NCBI GenBank assembly: GCA_000231825.2
Contig: JH720301.1
Location: 1,102,123 to 1,166,122, forward strand
DNA length: 64,000 nt
Direction of reading: 5' to 3'
DNA from: Tetrahymena elliotti 4EA
Taxonomy: Eukaryota > Ciliophora > Oligohymenophorea > Hymenostomatida > Tetrahymenidae
Below the pieces are notes generated by a model. The model had not been told where the DNA came from, ran no database searches, and saw nothing but the letters and a program-made list of their open reading frames with translations. Positions 1 through 12,743 of the stretch are shown here, piece by piece. The first letter of the stretch is position 1. Each line of letters opens with the position of its first letter. The translations under genes and the position numbers were made by a program.

Positions 1-428
1 AATAGGGATTTTCTGAAGCAGGCAAAGAAATGTAAAACCTAATTGATTAAACAGCCTTTTGGTTTGAAGATATGCTTGATGAAGGAGAATTATTTGAGAA
101 TCAAATAAAATATTCTATATGCTTTTTCATAAGTCTTTTCTTTTACTTTACTATAAGTATATTTGGTTCATCCGAGATATCAACTATAGTATTGCCAATC
201 GGTTTTATGTTTATTGTGAGCTATGTAATTTCTCTACTTTACGTGAATATGTACGGATCTATTTACAGTACATTTATTATTTACTACCTTGTTACTTCTT
301 ATGGTGGTGAAAATTTAAAAGAAAATAGTTAACTTCCAAATCATTCTTAGTTAAATAAATTTGATGAATTTATTACCAGAATAACTAAATTAGCAGAGTT
401 TAGTGTAAATCCATAAAGATTACTTTGA
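1..428 (+). CDS. C-terminal part of a multi-pass membrane protein, choline-transporter-like (partial)
   Basis: The frame is open from the left edge of the window to the TGA at 426-428, so only the last ~142 residues are seen. TAA/TAG codons at several positions must be Gln. An amphipathic stretch is followed by three hydrophobic segments (roughly window bases 105-165, 180-235 and 240-300) and a short polar tail. The last segment, with MYGSIYSTF before the tail, resembles the end of SLC44/CTL choline-transporter-like proteins, where a VYG-type motif ends the last helix. That assignment is inference from pattern only; any other polytopic transporter is possible. No intron is seen in this part. 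Confidence 0.5.
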
Positions 429-1103
429 TTTTTTCAGATTATTGTTTCTCTTTTAAGCTCAGATTATTTAAAAATGTATTTGTAAAAATATCCTAAGTCA
501 CAACAAATTTAATATAAAAAAAATTTTTACAACAAAATACAAATAAAAGCTATCTAATTATATTTTGTGATATTTATGAGCTTTAAGGATTACTTATGCT
601 TTTGCAAAAAAATTTAAAATCAAATATTTTCAAATATTATTATTATTTTAAATTTAATTAAATAATTTATTATAATCCTTTTTAAGATTCTAAAAAAACA
701 AATATTTTTTTGATAAAGATAGTAACTTTTTCAAAAATTTAAAATTATGATTCTTTTAAAAAAAAGCAACTGAAAAATTTATTTAATTTTTTAAAAATTA
801 AAAATGTTTTATTTTTAGAAAAAGAATTAAAAAATTACATTTTTATTAATAGAATAAAAAAAATTTTATTTTTCAAAGAATTAAAATAAAATACTTTTAT
901 TTTTGACTATTTGATTTGGTTTATTTTTTCAAATTTGTAGAAATTAATCTAGAAAAGCAAATATTGAAATAAAAGAATTTTATTTTTAGAGATTAAATCA
1001 ATATAAAAATACTTGCAGGCTCTGATTATCTAAACATATGATTTTAATTTAATAATAAAAAAAAAAAATCACAGATAAGTAATATAACCTATCAGCAAAA
1101 ATA
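429..1103. other. Intergenic, AT-rich
   Basis: About 675 bases of A/T-rich sequence between the 3' end of the transporter-like gene and the next start. Homopolymer A and T runs dominate. I see no open frame of useful length, RNA gene or repeat. Confidence 0.6.
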
Positions 1104-2108
1104 ATGTCTCATTTTTGTTCCTCTGTTAGCTCTACTACATTGAGCGCATTTGGATTAGTAGAATAATTCTCTAAAGGCTTAATTAAATGTGGATATAAAA
1201 TAGCTCAAAGTTTAGAAAATACTTAACTTGAAAGCAAAATAATTCATATCTATTTTGCTTATTGCCATGAACACAAAGATGAATTAAAAAATAATCACTG
1301 TTTGCTTTATTTTAAGGACATAAATTAGAATTATTACAAATTAGAATTATAATGTTTAGAAAAAAAAAATGAATAATAAGTATATTTGGAACGACAACAA
1401 GAAGCCTTTTAACATGATTACTAATATACATCAAAAAAAACTACTCTTTATAGTATAATTGAGTACATTAACAAAAAATTTGAAAATTCTGCTTACAACT
1501 CATTGATTAATGATTGTAGTAAATTCTGCTATGATATTATTAACAAATTCTGCTTAGAGAAGCCTTAGCATACTCCTGAATCAAAAAAAAAAGTTATTGC
1601 CATCTTCTTTTGTTCTTCACCTATTAAAATATCAGGAAATATTTTACATCATGGATATATCATTGTAAAGACTCATACTGATTATTGGAAGTTTGAAATT
1701 GGAGGCTGTAAAAATGCTGTAATTCTTAATATGGAAAAGTGTAATAAACAATTTGAATATATTTTTAAAGCCACAAATTTAAAAAATGTAACTATTAAAG
1801 ATATTATTGAAAGAACTGAAAAGCATTGGGGTAACAAATTTTACTCGACTATAGGTAATAACTGCTTTGATTACTGCAAATTTATTATGTAAGAGTTTAC
1901 AAATAGTTCAAGAAATAAATCAAAAATTGAAATTTAAGAATAAAAAACTATGGTAATAGGTGGGTTAACTGTTGCAGGTGTTTCTGCATTTGTAATTGCT
2001 GGAGCAAAAACAGGTAAATATCTTGGTCCAGTAGGTAGTCTTGTTGGTGGTTTGGTAGGTGGTTTGTTTGCAGGATTATTTTCGTTAGCTGCAGCTGAAC
2101 AAAAATGA
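1104..2108 (+). CDS. Hypothetical protein with LRAT/PPPDE-like His-Cys pattern and glycine-rich hydrophobic tail
   Basis: Single-exon frame of 334 residues with Gln at TAA/TAG, ending at TGA 2106-2108. The middle contains HHGYIIV around residues 181-187 and a later NNCFDYC around 252-258. A His in a beta-strand-like segment followed downstream by an Asn-Cys motif is the order seen in permuted papain-fold families (LRAT, PPPDE/DUF862). An earlier NDCSKFCYD gives a second, similar Cys motif. The C-terminus (about residues 285-332) is hydrophobic and full of Gly, like a glycine-zipper membrane segment. The enzyme-fold link is a weak inference; the gene call itself is strong because the frame is long and uninterrupted. 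Confidence 0.75.
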
Positions 2109-3057
2109 CCATTTATTTGATGAAGGGGTGACCAAACCCAAGTGGAATTTAACTAAACCAACTTCTTCATAAATAATATGAATAATTAATATCTATTTCC
2201 TCTTTCTCCTTAAAAACTTTAATAAATTAAACTGTATGGTTATTTATTTTGCATAAATATGTTTATTATCTTTACCAAATGCAAATATGCACTAAAATCA
2301 TTCAATTTTATTTTCATCTAAAAATTCACTTTTAAATTTTTATAAAATTTAGGCCTGATATCCACCCAAATAATTTCTTAACAAATTCACAAAATTAGAA
2401 GGATTTATAAAAATAAGCATAAAATGAAATTATTTTAAATTAAATCTTAGTTTAAAAAATAAGAGAAACAGTTTTTTAAAATATTTGCATTGATTATTCA
2501 ACATTATGTTTAGTAAAAATTTAGTTAAATCGATTTGTTACTGAGTTTTATTTATGAAGTTTTTTAAATGTAATCTCATATACTAAAACTTCTTTCTGAA
2601 TTTGTTGTGCTTATTCAACCACAAAGAAATAGATGCAAAGAATGTAAAATTTAATTCTATAAAAAGGGAAGTAAAAATCTTAGTCAAATGAGCTTTTTTA
2701 TGTTTAATTTCTGAATTGAAAAAATTAAATAAAGTATTTGCTAGGTTAATTTTAAAATTTCAATATTTTATTTTTTTTAATGTAAGTAGGATTAAATTAT
2801 GTAAATGAATTTTAAGATAAAAAAATATTAGCTTACTTCTCATACCTTTAACTTAGATTAAAATATTTTGCCAAATATCTGTAATACATCATCAAATTTT
2901 CTGAGTAAAGTGGTTGCTTAATTTTGGATTAGCCGATCAAACATGCAATCGCATGAGTTAATTAATTATTATTTATTATCTCTTTATCTAAATAAGAATT
3001 AATATTATTCACAAAATTTGGATAATAAATATTTAAATAGGTAGGTAGGTAAATTGT
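2109..3057. other. Intergenic, AT-rich
   Basis: Nearly 950 bases with no convincing frame. A GGTAGGTAGGTA tract lies about 15 bases before the next start codon. The frame of the next gene stays open back to a TGA at 2902, so an earlier ATG at 2953 is possible but gives an unlikely N-terminus. Confidence 0.55.
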
Positions 3058-6023
3058 ATGAAAAGGAGTCAGTCTAGTGATTCTTCTGAAGCACATTTTG
3101 CACATTTCACAAATCAAAGAAAATTCAAAAATGTTGTAAGTAATATAAGTCATATGATGTAAAATCATGCTGCTTCTTAAGCTTATGACCCATTTAGATG
3201 TCCTCCCGATTTAAATGAAGCGAAATTGCATGGAAAGGCTAGAAGGGTGTGTAGGCCTACAAAATACATGAAAGATGGTAGAAAAACAGATAAATTAGAA
3301 AACCTTAGTTAAATTAGCAGTGTAGATGCTGATTAAGAAAGTATATAGTAGTAGTAAAAAGCAGCTAATAGTGGATTGAGCACTGAATAAAAAGATGAGA
3401 GATAAAATTCTTCAAATATTGAAAAAACTATCAAAATTGTTTCTTAAGCTAATAACGACAGTGAATAGATAAGAAATAATACAGGAGAAGATAGGAGAAT
3501 GATGAATGATGAGCATGATCATTCAATGCCAGGTGAAAAGTGTCCATGCTGTGGATTTTTAATAGAAAATGAATTAATTCCTATAAATTGTAATACAATA
3601 GATTTTTTGCATTTGGGAATTACATATCCATTATACTTTGATTTTATTAAGCAGTGTGCTCTCTTACTGACAATTCATTTCTTTATTTCAAGTATTCCAA
3701 GTATAGTAATAAATGTGAACTCAAATTAATGTAAGCAGTATAATGATAGGTCTTTTATTTGTGAACTTTCTTTTCTAAATATTCTTTAGAATTAAAATTT
3801 TTACAAAATTCAAAAATTAAATGTTGAAAACATTTGTAACCAAGTATTTTTAGTTGTCTCGATGATTATGATTTCTGTATTCAAAATTTAACAAAAGATT
3901 AAAAAATAAAAATTAGAAACTTTTCATTGTTCAATCAGTGACTTTTCAGTTTTTATTACCCATTTGCCTGAGACATTTGAAATGAAAGATTTTGAGACTT
4001 TTCTCTTTAATAAAGTTTCTAAAAGGTATAAAGACTTCACAAGCGAGAGCTAATTGAGTATTATTAAATCTTATAAATTGTATGATCTGAGAGAATATGC
4101 TGAATTGTATGAACTTAAAGTGAAGTACAACAAAAAAAGAATTAATTTAAATAAAAAGTTGGTTTAGCTCAGGGCCGAAGCTAAGAAATGCGAACCTAAG
4201 ATAAGCAGTGATTCTATAGATCCATTTGATTAAAATTAATTAATTTAGCATTTAAGGAAAGATGATGAAGAAGGATTGCCCATAGAAAGTTGTAATAGAG
4301 AAAATTCACAAAGTAACAACAGCTAAAATATGAATTAAGATGTAAAAGTAAGAAATAAAATTTAATAGTACTAGTAATTGAAAGAGTAAATAGCAACAGT
4401 TGACTAATAAATTGAAGAAATGGAAAATAATATTAAAGAAACTGATCAAAAACTTAAGGAATTTCAAGAGTTACTTGTAGGATATCATGAAGACTCTGAA
4501 TCAAATGAAAAAAAGCTGACATTTTCATAAAGAGCAATAATTACTTTTAACAGATTTGAAACAGCTAAATGTGTTAGAAATGCATTTAAATTAACTTACA
4601 AAGAAAAATTCTTCAAATATTTTAGTGCAATTTTTCCTAAAAAAGCAATGAAAATATTAAGCGATCATTATTTCAATGATTGTATGATTAAAATCAAAAA
4701 AGCACCAGAGCCTACAGATATACTATGGACTAATATTGGATCAACTCGTAAGAAATGGAAATACATTATCTTATCATATATTATGACTTACTTTTTGATT
4801 CTGATATCATTTCTTTTCTTACTTCTTTTAAAGAAGAAAATAAAAAAAGAGCAAGAAGTTCAACCATAACTTGTTTCATTGCTATTGTCATTCACTTCCT
4901 CAACAGTAGTAGCACTCTTTAATTCACTATTAGGTAACATATTTTTTAAGTATTCTAAGCCTTGATATATTTTATTGATATTAAAAAAGGTATCGTGATT
5001 AGAAAAGGAGTCAGTTATGAGGAACATAATGTATAGACAAAATATTTTGTTAGTGTTGGAAAGAAATTAACTAAGATGTTTATAGTAAATATGGTTATTA
5101 GTACTCTGATGTCAAATATGGTTAACTACTTCATTAGTAGTGCTAAAGAATTCCCATTTGATGCTTAAGGTTTGATGGGTGATTTCTTTTTCTTATTTAT
5201 TACAAATTCGTATATAGGATCAATATTTAATGTATTTGATATTGTTTGGGGATTTAGACTCATTAGGAGATATAGAGCTGAAAAAGATTCTTCTACAATG
5301 ACCTAAATGGAAGCCAATAATTTGTTTGAAGGACATCCTATAGATATGGCTTTAAGATATGCTAATGTGAATAAGACAGTATTATTTACAGCCTCTGTAT
5401 CTCCTTTTATTCCAATAGGAGTTCCACTATCTATAGTAGGTTTAGTAGTAACATTTTGGGTTGATAAATACCTTTTACTAAGGAGATATGTCTGCAAAAA
5501 TTATCTAACATATGATTTGGCGAAATATATGCTGAACAGTTTTAAGATATATTCAGTTTATTTTGCTTTTGGCAATATGCTTACTATGTTTATGCCTGTC
5601 AGTAAATATGAAAGTTCTTAAGCTGATCAACAGCACTTTGAATGGCCCTCTAGATAAAAATCTGTTTTCTTCTACACCTCTATTTTAGGTTTTATAGTAG
5701 CTTTAGTTTTTAGGTATTTCCCTCTCAAAGGATTAGCAGATCTATACAATCGTATGTTTTAAGAGAAGTATAGAAAGAGATAAATTAAAACTGATTACTT
5801 AGAAATAAAAAATGATTTACTTGATGATTATGATTATTATCATCCTATTTTTAAAGACAACACAGAAGAAGTAGAAAGAGAATAAGCACCAAATCTCAAG
5901 AACAAAGAGTCTATAAATAGTAAAATGTCCTTTAATAGAATAAAAACCAGTAATGCCTCAGAATATGGTTAAATGTTTAAATCAATTCAAAATCAAGTTG
6001 ATCAACATCATGCAACTAAATGA
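3058..6023 (+). CDS. OSCA/CSC1/TMEM63-family membrane channel-like protein
   Basis: Two exons, 3058-4933 and 4990-6023, joined over a 56-nt GT..AG intron that removes an in-frame TGA; 969 residues. Family signs: a cytoplasmic region opening with DFSVFITHLP, a long charged linker, then a segment ending APEPTDILWTNIG just before a membrane helix, as in OSCA/TMEM63 proteins. The C-terminal half has many hydrophobic segments, including the stretch with HPIDMALRYANVN, SPFIPIGVPL and WVDKYLLLRRY typical of the pore region. OSCA/TMEM63 proteins are osmo- or mechanically gated cation channels in plasma or organelle membranes. A Cys cluster (CPCCG) near residue 158 is unusual. Start chosen at 3058 (MKRSQSS); 2953 is in frame upstream. 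Confidence 0.85.
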
Positions 6024-6795
6024 ATTTTTTCACAAGAATAAAAACCTTAACAAATTAAAAAATTAAAATATTTTATATAATTTCTATAACAATAATTTGT
6101 AACAATTAAAGATTTTTATTTTAGATTTAAATTTATAAATTTGCTTTGAAAATTAATTTTTAAACCAAAAAAAGATAAGATAATTTTAAAAGAACGGGAA
6201 TTAAACTAAGCCATTCGCTGTTAATAGCAGACTACCTCATATAATTTTGAATGGGTGCTATTGTCTTCAATAGTAATATTAAAAAATAAATAATGCCAAA
6301 AAGCTTTCATAAAGAATGGTAAAATGAAAAAAATTGAAATTTTTAGAAAATGATAAAAGCAATTAATTTCAATATACCTAACTAATTTCTGAATCAATTT
6401 ATCAAACAAATACTGAGAAATTGATAATATACCATTATTTTTGAATCCAACTAATCAAATATTTATAATACACCATTATTTTAATATATCTTTCAAAACA
6501 CAAACAAACAAACACAAGCAAATAAACTAACAAACAAACAAACAAAAACTAACTATAAAAATCATAAGCACTCTCTTTTTACTTATTTGAATTACTTTTT
6601 CAATTAATTAAAATAATAAATTAGAAACAATATTCAACTGAATAAATAGACTACTTTATATCTCAGTAATAAAAAATATTTTATAAAGAGTTATTAACAA
6701 ATCCAATAAAACCCATCATATATTTCAATTGCATCCTTGTTGCTAGTTTAATCATAAAAAGCTTTTGATCAATAATACCTTTTGATTTCAATATT
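6024..6795. other. Intergenic with CAAA microsatellite
   Basis: About 770 bases without a gene. It holds the CAAA-type simple repeat listed separately and otherwise plain A/T-rich sequence, presumably the 5' region of the kinase gene. Confidence 0.6.
6496..6548. repeat. CAAA/CAAG simple-sequence repeat
   Basis: Short imperfect run of AAAC units (ACAAACAAACAAACA and relatives) interrupted by one AAGC and one TAAA. Lies about 250 bases upstream of the kinase start. No function is suggested by the sequence. Confidence 0.7.
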
Positions 6796-8344
<1,549 letters not shown>

Positions 8345-8961
8345 AAGATAAAAAATAAAATACATGCATAAAAAAACAAGAAATATTCTTATAAAACAGA
8401 ATTTTAATAAATTCTCTTCAAACTTTTATGGAATTAAGCAGATTATAAAGAATAATAATTAATAAATAATCAAGATAAACTTTATATTAAATATAAAATA
8501 ATTAATTAATTAATTTAAAGATCTCAATAAATATGTAATATATATTTATTTTCTTCTAATAGTATACTAAAAATTATAATAATGTTCAATTTTTTAAAAT
8601 CGTTAATTATTCATCAGAATATTTTCGTTAAAACTAAATATAATTATATGTCTATTCCATAATAAAATGATAAAAAGTGAGAATTTTTATGAATTATTTT
8701 ATTATTTATTCTTATGAACTTAATTTTATTTCAATTACTCTGTAAATAAAAGGATTCTCCAATAAATGAGGAAAGCATATTTAACCTAAAATAGGAAGAA
8801 AGAGAACATCCATAAAAAATAATCAGAGGATACAATTTTTATTAAAGAAATATAATATCTAGGTATAATATTAAGGAATTTAGTAAATAATCAAAATCTA
8901 TTGGTTATTGTTAACAATTTTTACTAATATACTAAATCTATTTTCTTAATTAAAAAAGAAG
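8345..8961. other. Intergenic, AT-rich
   Basis: About 620 bases; no open frame, RNA gene or repeat recognised. Confidence 0.6.
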
Positions 8962-11900
8962 ATGAAACATAATTTTATTGATTATTACTACTTTTAAATA
9001 CAGTCTTTCTCACTAAAAACTATTATTCTAACTCTGCTGTTATCTTCTGTTTATTCTTAGGGGATTTTTAACTAGCAGTTATACTTCTATTAAAATTAAA
9101 ATGTATAATATAAAGACTTGAAACCACCATATCTAATATAGAGTTTTAAAAATTTACCTGCTGTAGGATAAACTCTTTAGCTAAGTGACAATGCGTTTTT
9201 TAGTAAAGCTATTGATTACAGTAAAATACAGGGAGTTTACTTAGAGTTTATGTATAATATAAAGCAAGAGCCAGCAACTATACCTACTTCTAATTTTGAT
9301 GATTATTCAGCTATTTGTGCTTTATCATTTAATTAAAATCTTCCTTATTTAAAGACTATCCAAAATGGATATCAATCTGTTAATACAATAGTTGACAGTA
9401 TTAGCTTTAAGAACAAAAAAACTTAATCTAATTCATGCAAATTTTTAATAAACTTAACCTAGATTTAAAGTATGTATAATAATTAGATTGTCTATGGTTC
9501 TAATTTGTTGAATTTTGCTTTTTACTTACCTGCTTTGCCTTCAAGTGCAAGTCTTATTCTAGTAAGCTATTAAGAATATCCTGCTAATAAATTTAACTGC
9601 TTAAAGTAAGATTTTTAACGATTAAAATACTTTTTTTGAAGATTAAAAATAATAAAAATAATTTAAAATGAAAATGTTTCATTTTATTTTAAGCAAAATA
9701 TTTATTGAATAACTAAAGATTTTTGATTAAATTTTTTATTCTAACATTTATTTCATCAGAAAGTTATTTATTTATCCATATTTTTTCATATAAAAAGTAT
9801 GTGCTACTAGTAACTTCAACAGGGTTAGTGTGATACAATTAATGGTAACTGCTGATGCCTAAACAATTATGCTGATATTGATTGCAGCTAACAAACCAAC
9901 CTTATTAATATTTAAGATAATTACAATTAGTATAGCACAACATTAAGTTACTATAGTTACACATATTTCTCTTTCTAAGTGACTCAAGTTAGTGACTTAT
10001 AATTTACCTTGTTTCAATCTAATTTTAACACAAATTTCATTTATTGCTTTTTAGACTTTGAACTGCCAATCATTTATAAGTATCTTCCTAATTCTTAGAA
10101 TTATTATAAAATTATTTAGCTATAAGGATAAGGTACTGATAATAAACAATAGGTACAGATTAAGGGTAGTGATATACAAAATATTTACTCAACATACAAT
10201 CTGTAATAATTAAGAATCCTTATTGGATGTTAAGCAAGTTAATCTAAACAATCATCCTTTGTATAATCTGGGAGTATTGAATATAAATTCCTCTATCAAC
10301 CACCAAAAAGCAGTGATTAGTATAGAAATCTACAAAATCAACCTTCCTTTTTTTAAACTATTTAAGGATTGATGAATATTTAAGTAGAGCTATCTTCGAG
10401 TTCACCTCAATATAGTGGAAATTCTTTTATTATAGCTACATCTGTTAGTGTAGCAATCTTAATTATTTTGCTTGTTGTTGTCATATTATGTGCTAGAAGA
10501 AAACGTCAACTATAAAAAAGAAGATTACAGTAATAGCTTTAGAGAAGTAGATAAGAACTTTAAGTTAATAACCCTTCTTCAAACATTGATTAATAAATTT
10601 TGTAAAATCTTCTAAACTAGAATCCTATGGCACTATTAGCTCAATAAGTTTTAATGAACTTGCCATAGGCTGTAGAGAAAGATGATAAAAAATATTTTTA
10701 AGATTTCGATAAGTGTTTTCCTTTGATGACTCTTCAATAAATTCGTGATTATTTAAAGCAAGAAAACCCTAACCTAAAATTAGAAGATATTAGCAAAGAA
10801 TGTTCAATTTGCTATTGTGATTTTGAAGAAGAAGAAGAATAAAAGGAATAAGATAAAAATGAGTAATAATAGAAATCTGAAGGATCATCAGATAAATCTT
10901 AAAACAAAAAAGAGCCTAATAAGAGTTTAAGAATTTTAACTTATTGCAATCACTTTTTCCATGATTAATGTATAAAAGATTGGCTAAAAAAGGATAAAAC
11001 ATGCCCACATTGCAGATAAAAACTTACTCAACAAGAGTTAAATTAAATAAAAAATTTATTAGAAAATAAAGTAATAGAAAGAACAAAAAGACTTATTTAA
11101 AATTTATAAAATTAATAAAAAAGTGAAGTTGTTCCTTTGCAAAATTCTATTGAATAACCTTAAAGTAATAAATAAGATAAGTCTGACTCATCATTATAGG
11201 AAAATGATGAAAATAAAAAAGATAACAAATAAAATTCTTAGGAAAGCTAAGAATAATTAGCAAGAAAGAAATCAGATTAAAATGGGGATTAAATAAATAA
11301 AGTTGATTAAGAATTAAATGAATAAAAAGATGATTAAATGAATAGAAATGCTCCATTAAAAAAATATAGTAACTTAAATATTGTATCAAAAAAATCTCTA
11401 AGCAGATAAAAGAAAATAAACTTTTCTTAGTTAGATTCCCCTACCAAAAAGAATTCTTTATCTCCTCTTTAAAAGCTTAAGTAAAGGAATTCCTAAAAAG
11501 AAGAAGAATAGATTGAATCCATTAATTTATAAAATTTCCAAGCTAATAACCTAAGTAGAAAAGAATCATAATCCCCTAGAAAAAAGAACAACTCTCTTCT
11601 TCTCATTTCTCCCATGATTCAGTCTATCAATAACTCAAATACTTCTATTGTTTCTGAAAGATTGCAGGAAAGTCAAATGGAATAAAGTATAATAATAGAA
11701 GAAGATGTTTCAAAATGCTAAATTTAAACTTAAGAAGATGAAAATAGTAAAGATCTCAATCAAGAGGATTATAGAAATATAAATATTTTAGAATAAATCA
11801 AAGAAGAGGAGGAAGAAGAAAAGCATTAATAAGAGCTTAAAGGATAGTTTGAAATACCCTTCAGTCTTCGAGAAGATCCTCCCCTTTAAAATTAACCCTA

Positions 11901-12141
11901 AATACAAACTGTATTAGAATAAAAAAAATATATTTAGTAAAATATTTAAGCTGATATTACATTTAGTGAGATAACTAAAGAAATTTAATCCTAAATTAAT
12001 TAAAAACTGGATAGTCTCATGCCTAAAAAAGATGCAAAATTTAGTGATAAAAAAAAGAATAAAACATAATAAAAGTAATCTCAGCAAACATTAATTGAAA
12101 TGAAAGATTTCTCTAAATCAAGAGAAAAAAATAATCAATGA
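8962..12141 (+). CDS. Type I membrane RING-H2 finger protein with EGF-like motif (in-frame TGA at 9853-9855)
   Basis: Exons 8962-9605 and 9798-12141; the frame is 995 codons but is crossed by a TGA at codon 234. N-terminal hydrophobic signal (about residues 15-33), Asn/Gln-rich ectodomain, Cys-rich EGF-like segment (about 217-247), one membrane helix (about 432-452, ending CARRKRQ), then a RING-H2 finger: CSIC near 550, CNHFFHDQCIKDW, CPHC near 617, with an acidic insert of ~30 residues between the first two ligand pairs. The long tail is Gln/Lys/Glu-rich. Likely a membrane-anchored ubiquitin ligase. The TGA falls between two Cys of a CxC motif that is intact in the similar gene at 19304-21604. 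Options: a substitution or sequence error, stop readthrough, or a 60-nt in-phase intron (9828-9887) that would delete the EGF-like core. Confidence 0.8.
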
Positions 12142-12743
12142 AAAAATTTTAAAAATTAAATCAATAAAACCTTCAAATAAATAATTAACCATTTTTCCAT
12201 ACCAAAAATTAAATTAAAAAAAGTTTTATCAATTTTAAATATTTTTAAATCTAGAAAATAAAAAATTAATTTGGAATAGAAATTGTAATCTTTATTTCCA
12301 ACTTTTCTGTAAACTGATAAATTTTTATCTTTCACTTTTTTGAAACTTTATAAAGTGAGTTCGTACATTTTCACTAAAAAACTTTTTAATAATTTTTAAA
12401 TTTTACCTTTCAATTTTGTATTTTTCTTTTATTTTAAAAATATGATAAATAAATTATTAATAATTAATATTATTAAAAAATTTATTTTAACTATAAATTG
12501 ATTTTAGTAAATTACTTGAAAAGAAGAAAATTTAATTGGTTTATGAATATTAGAAAACAAATTTACTTTTTGTAAAAATAACTAAAGAGAAAAGATCTTT
12601 AAAAAAATTTTTGCAGTTTATTTTTTAAAGTATTTTTAATATTTAAAGAAATAAATAATTTTTTATATCTTAAATATTATAATAACTCATAATAAGTAAC
12701 AATTTCCTTCATATCTTAACAAATTCCTAACAAAGCTGTAAAC
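12142..12743. other. Intergenic, AT-rich
   Basis: About 600 bases of A/T-rich sequence with no recognisable feature. Confidence 0.6.

Noticed and set aside
4964..4966. In-frame TGA in the OSCA-like gene
   Set aside because: Removed by the 56-nt intron 4934-4989.
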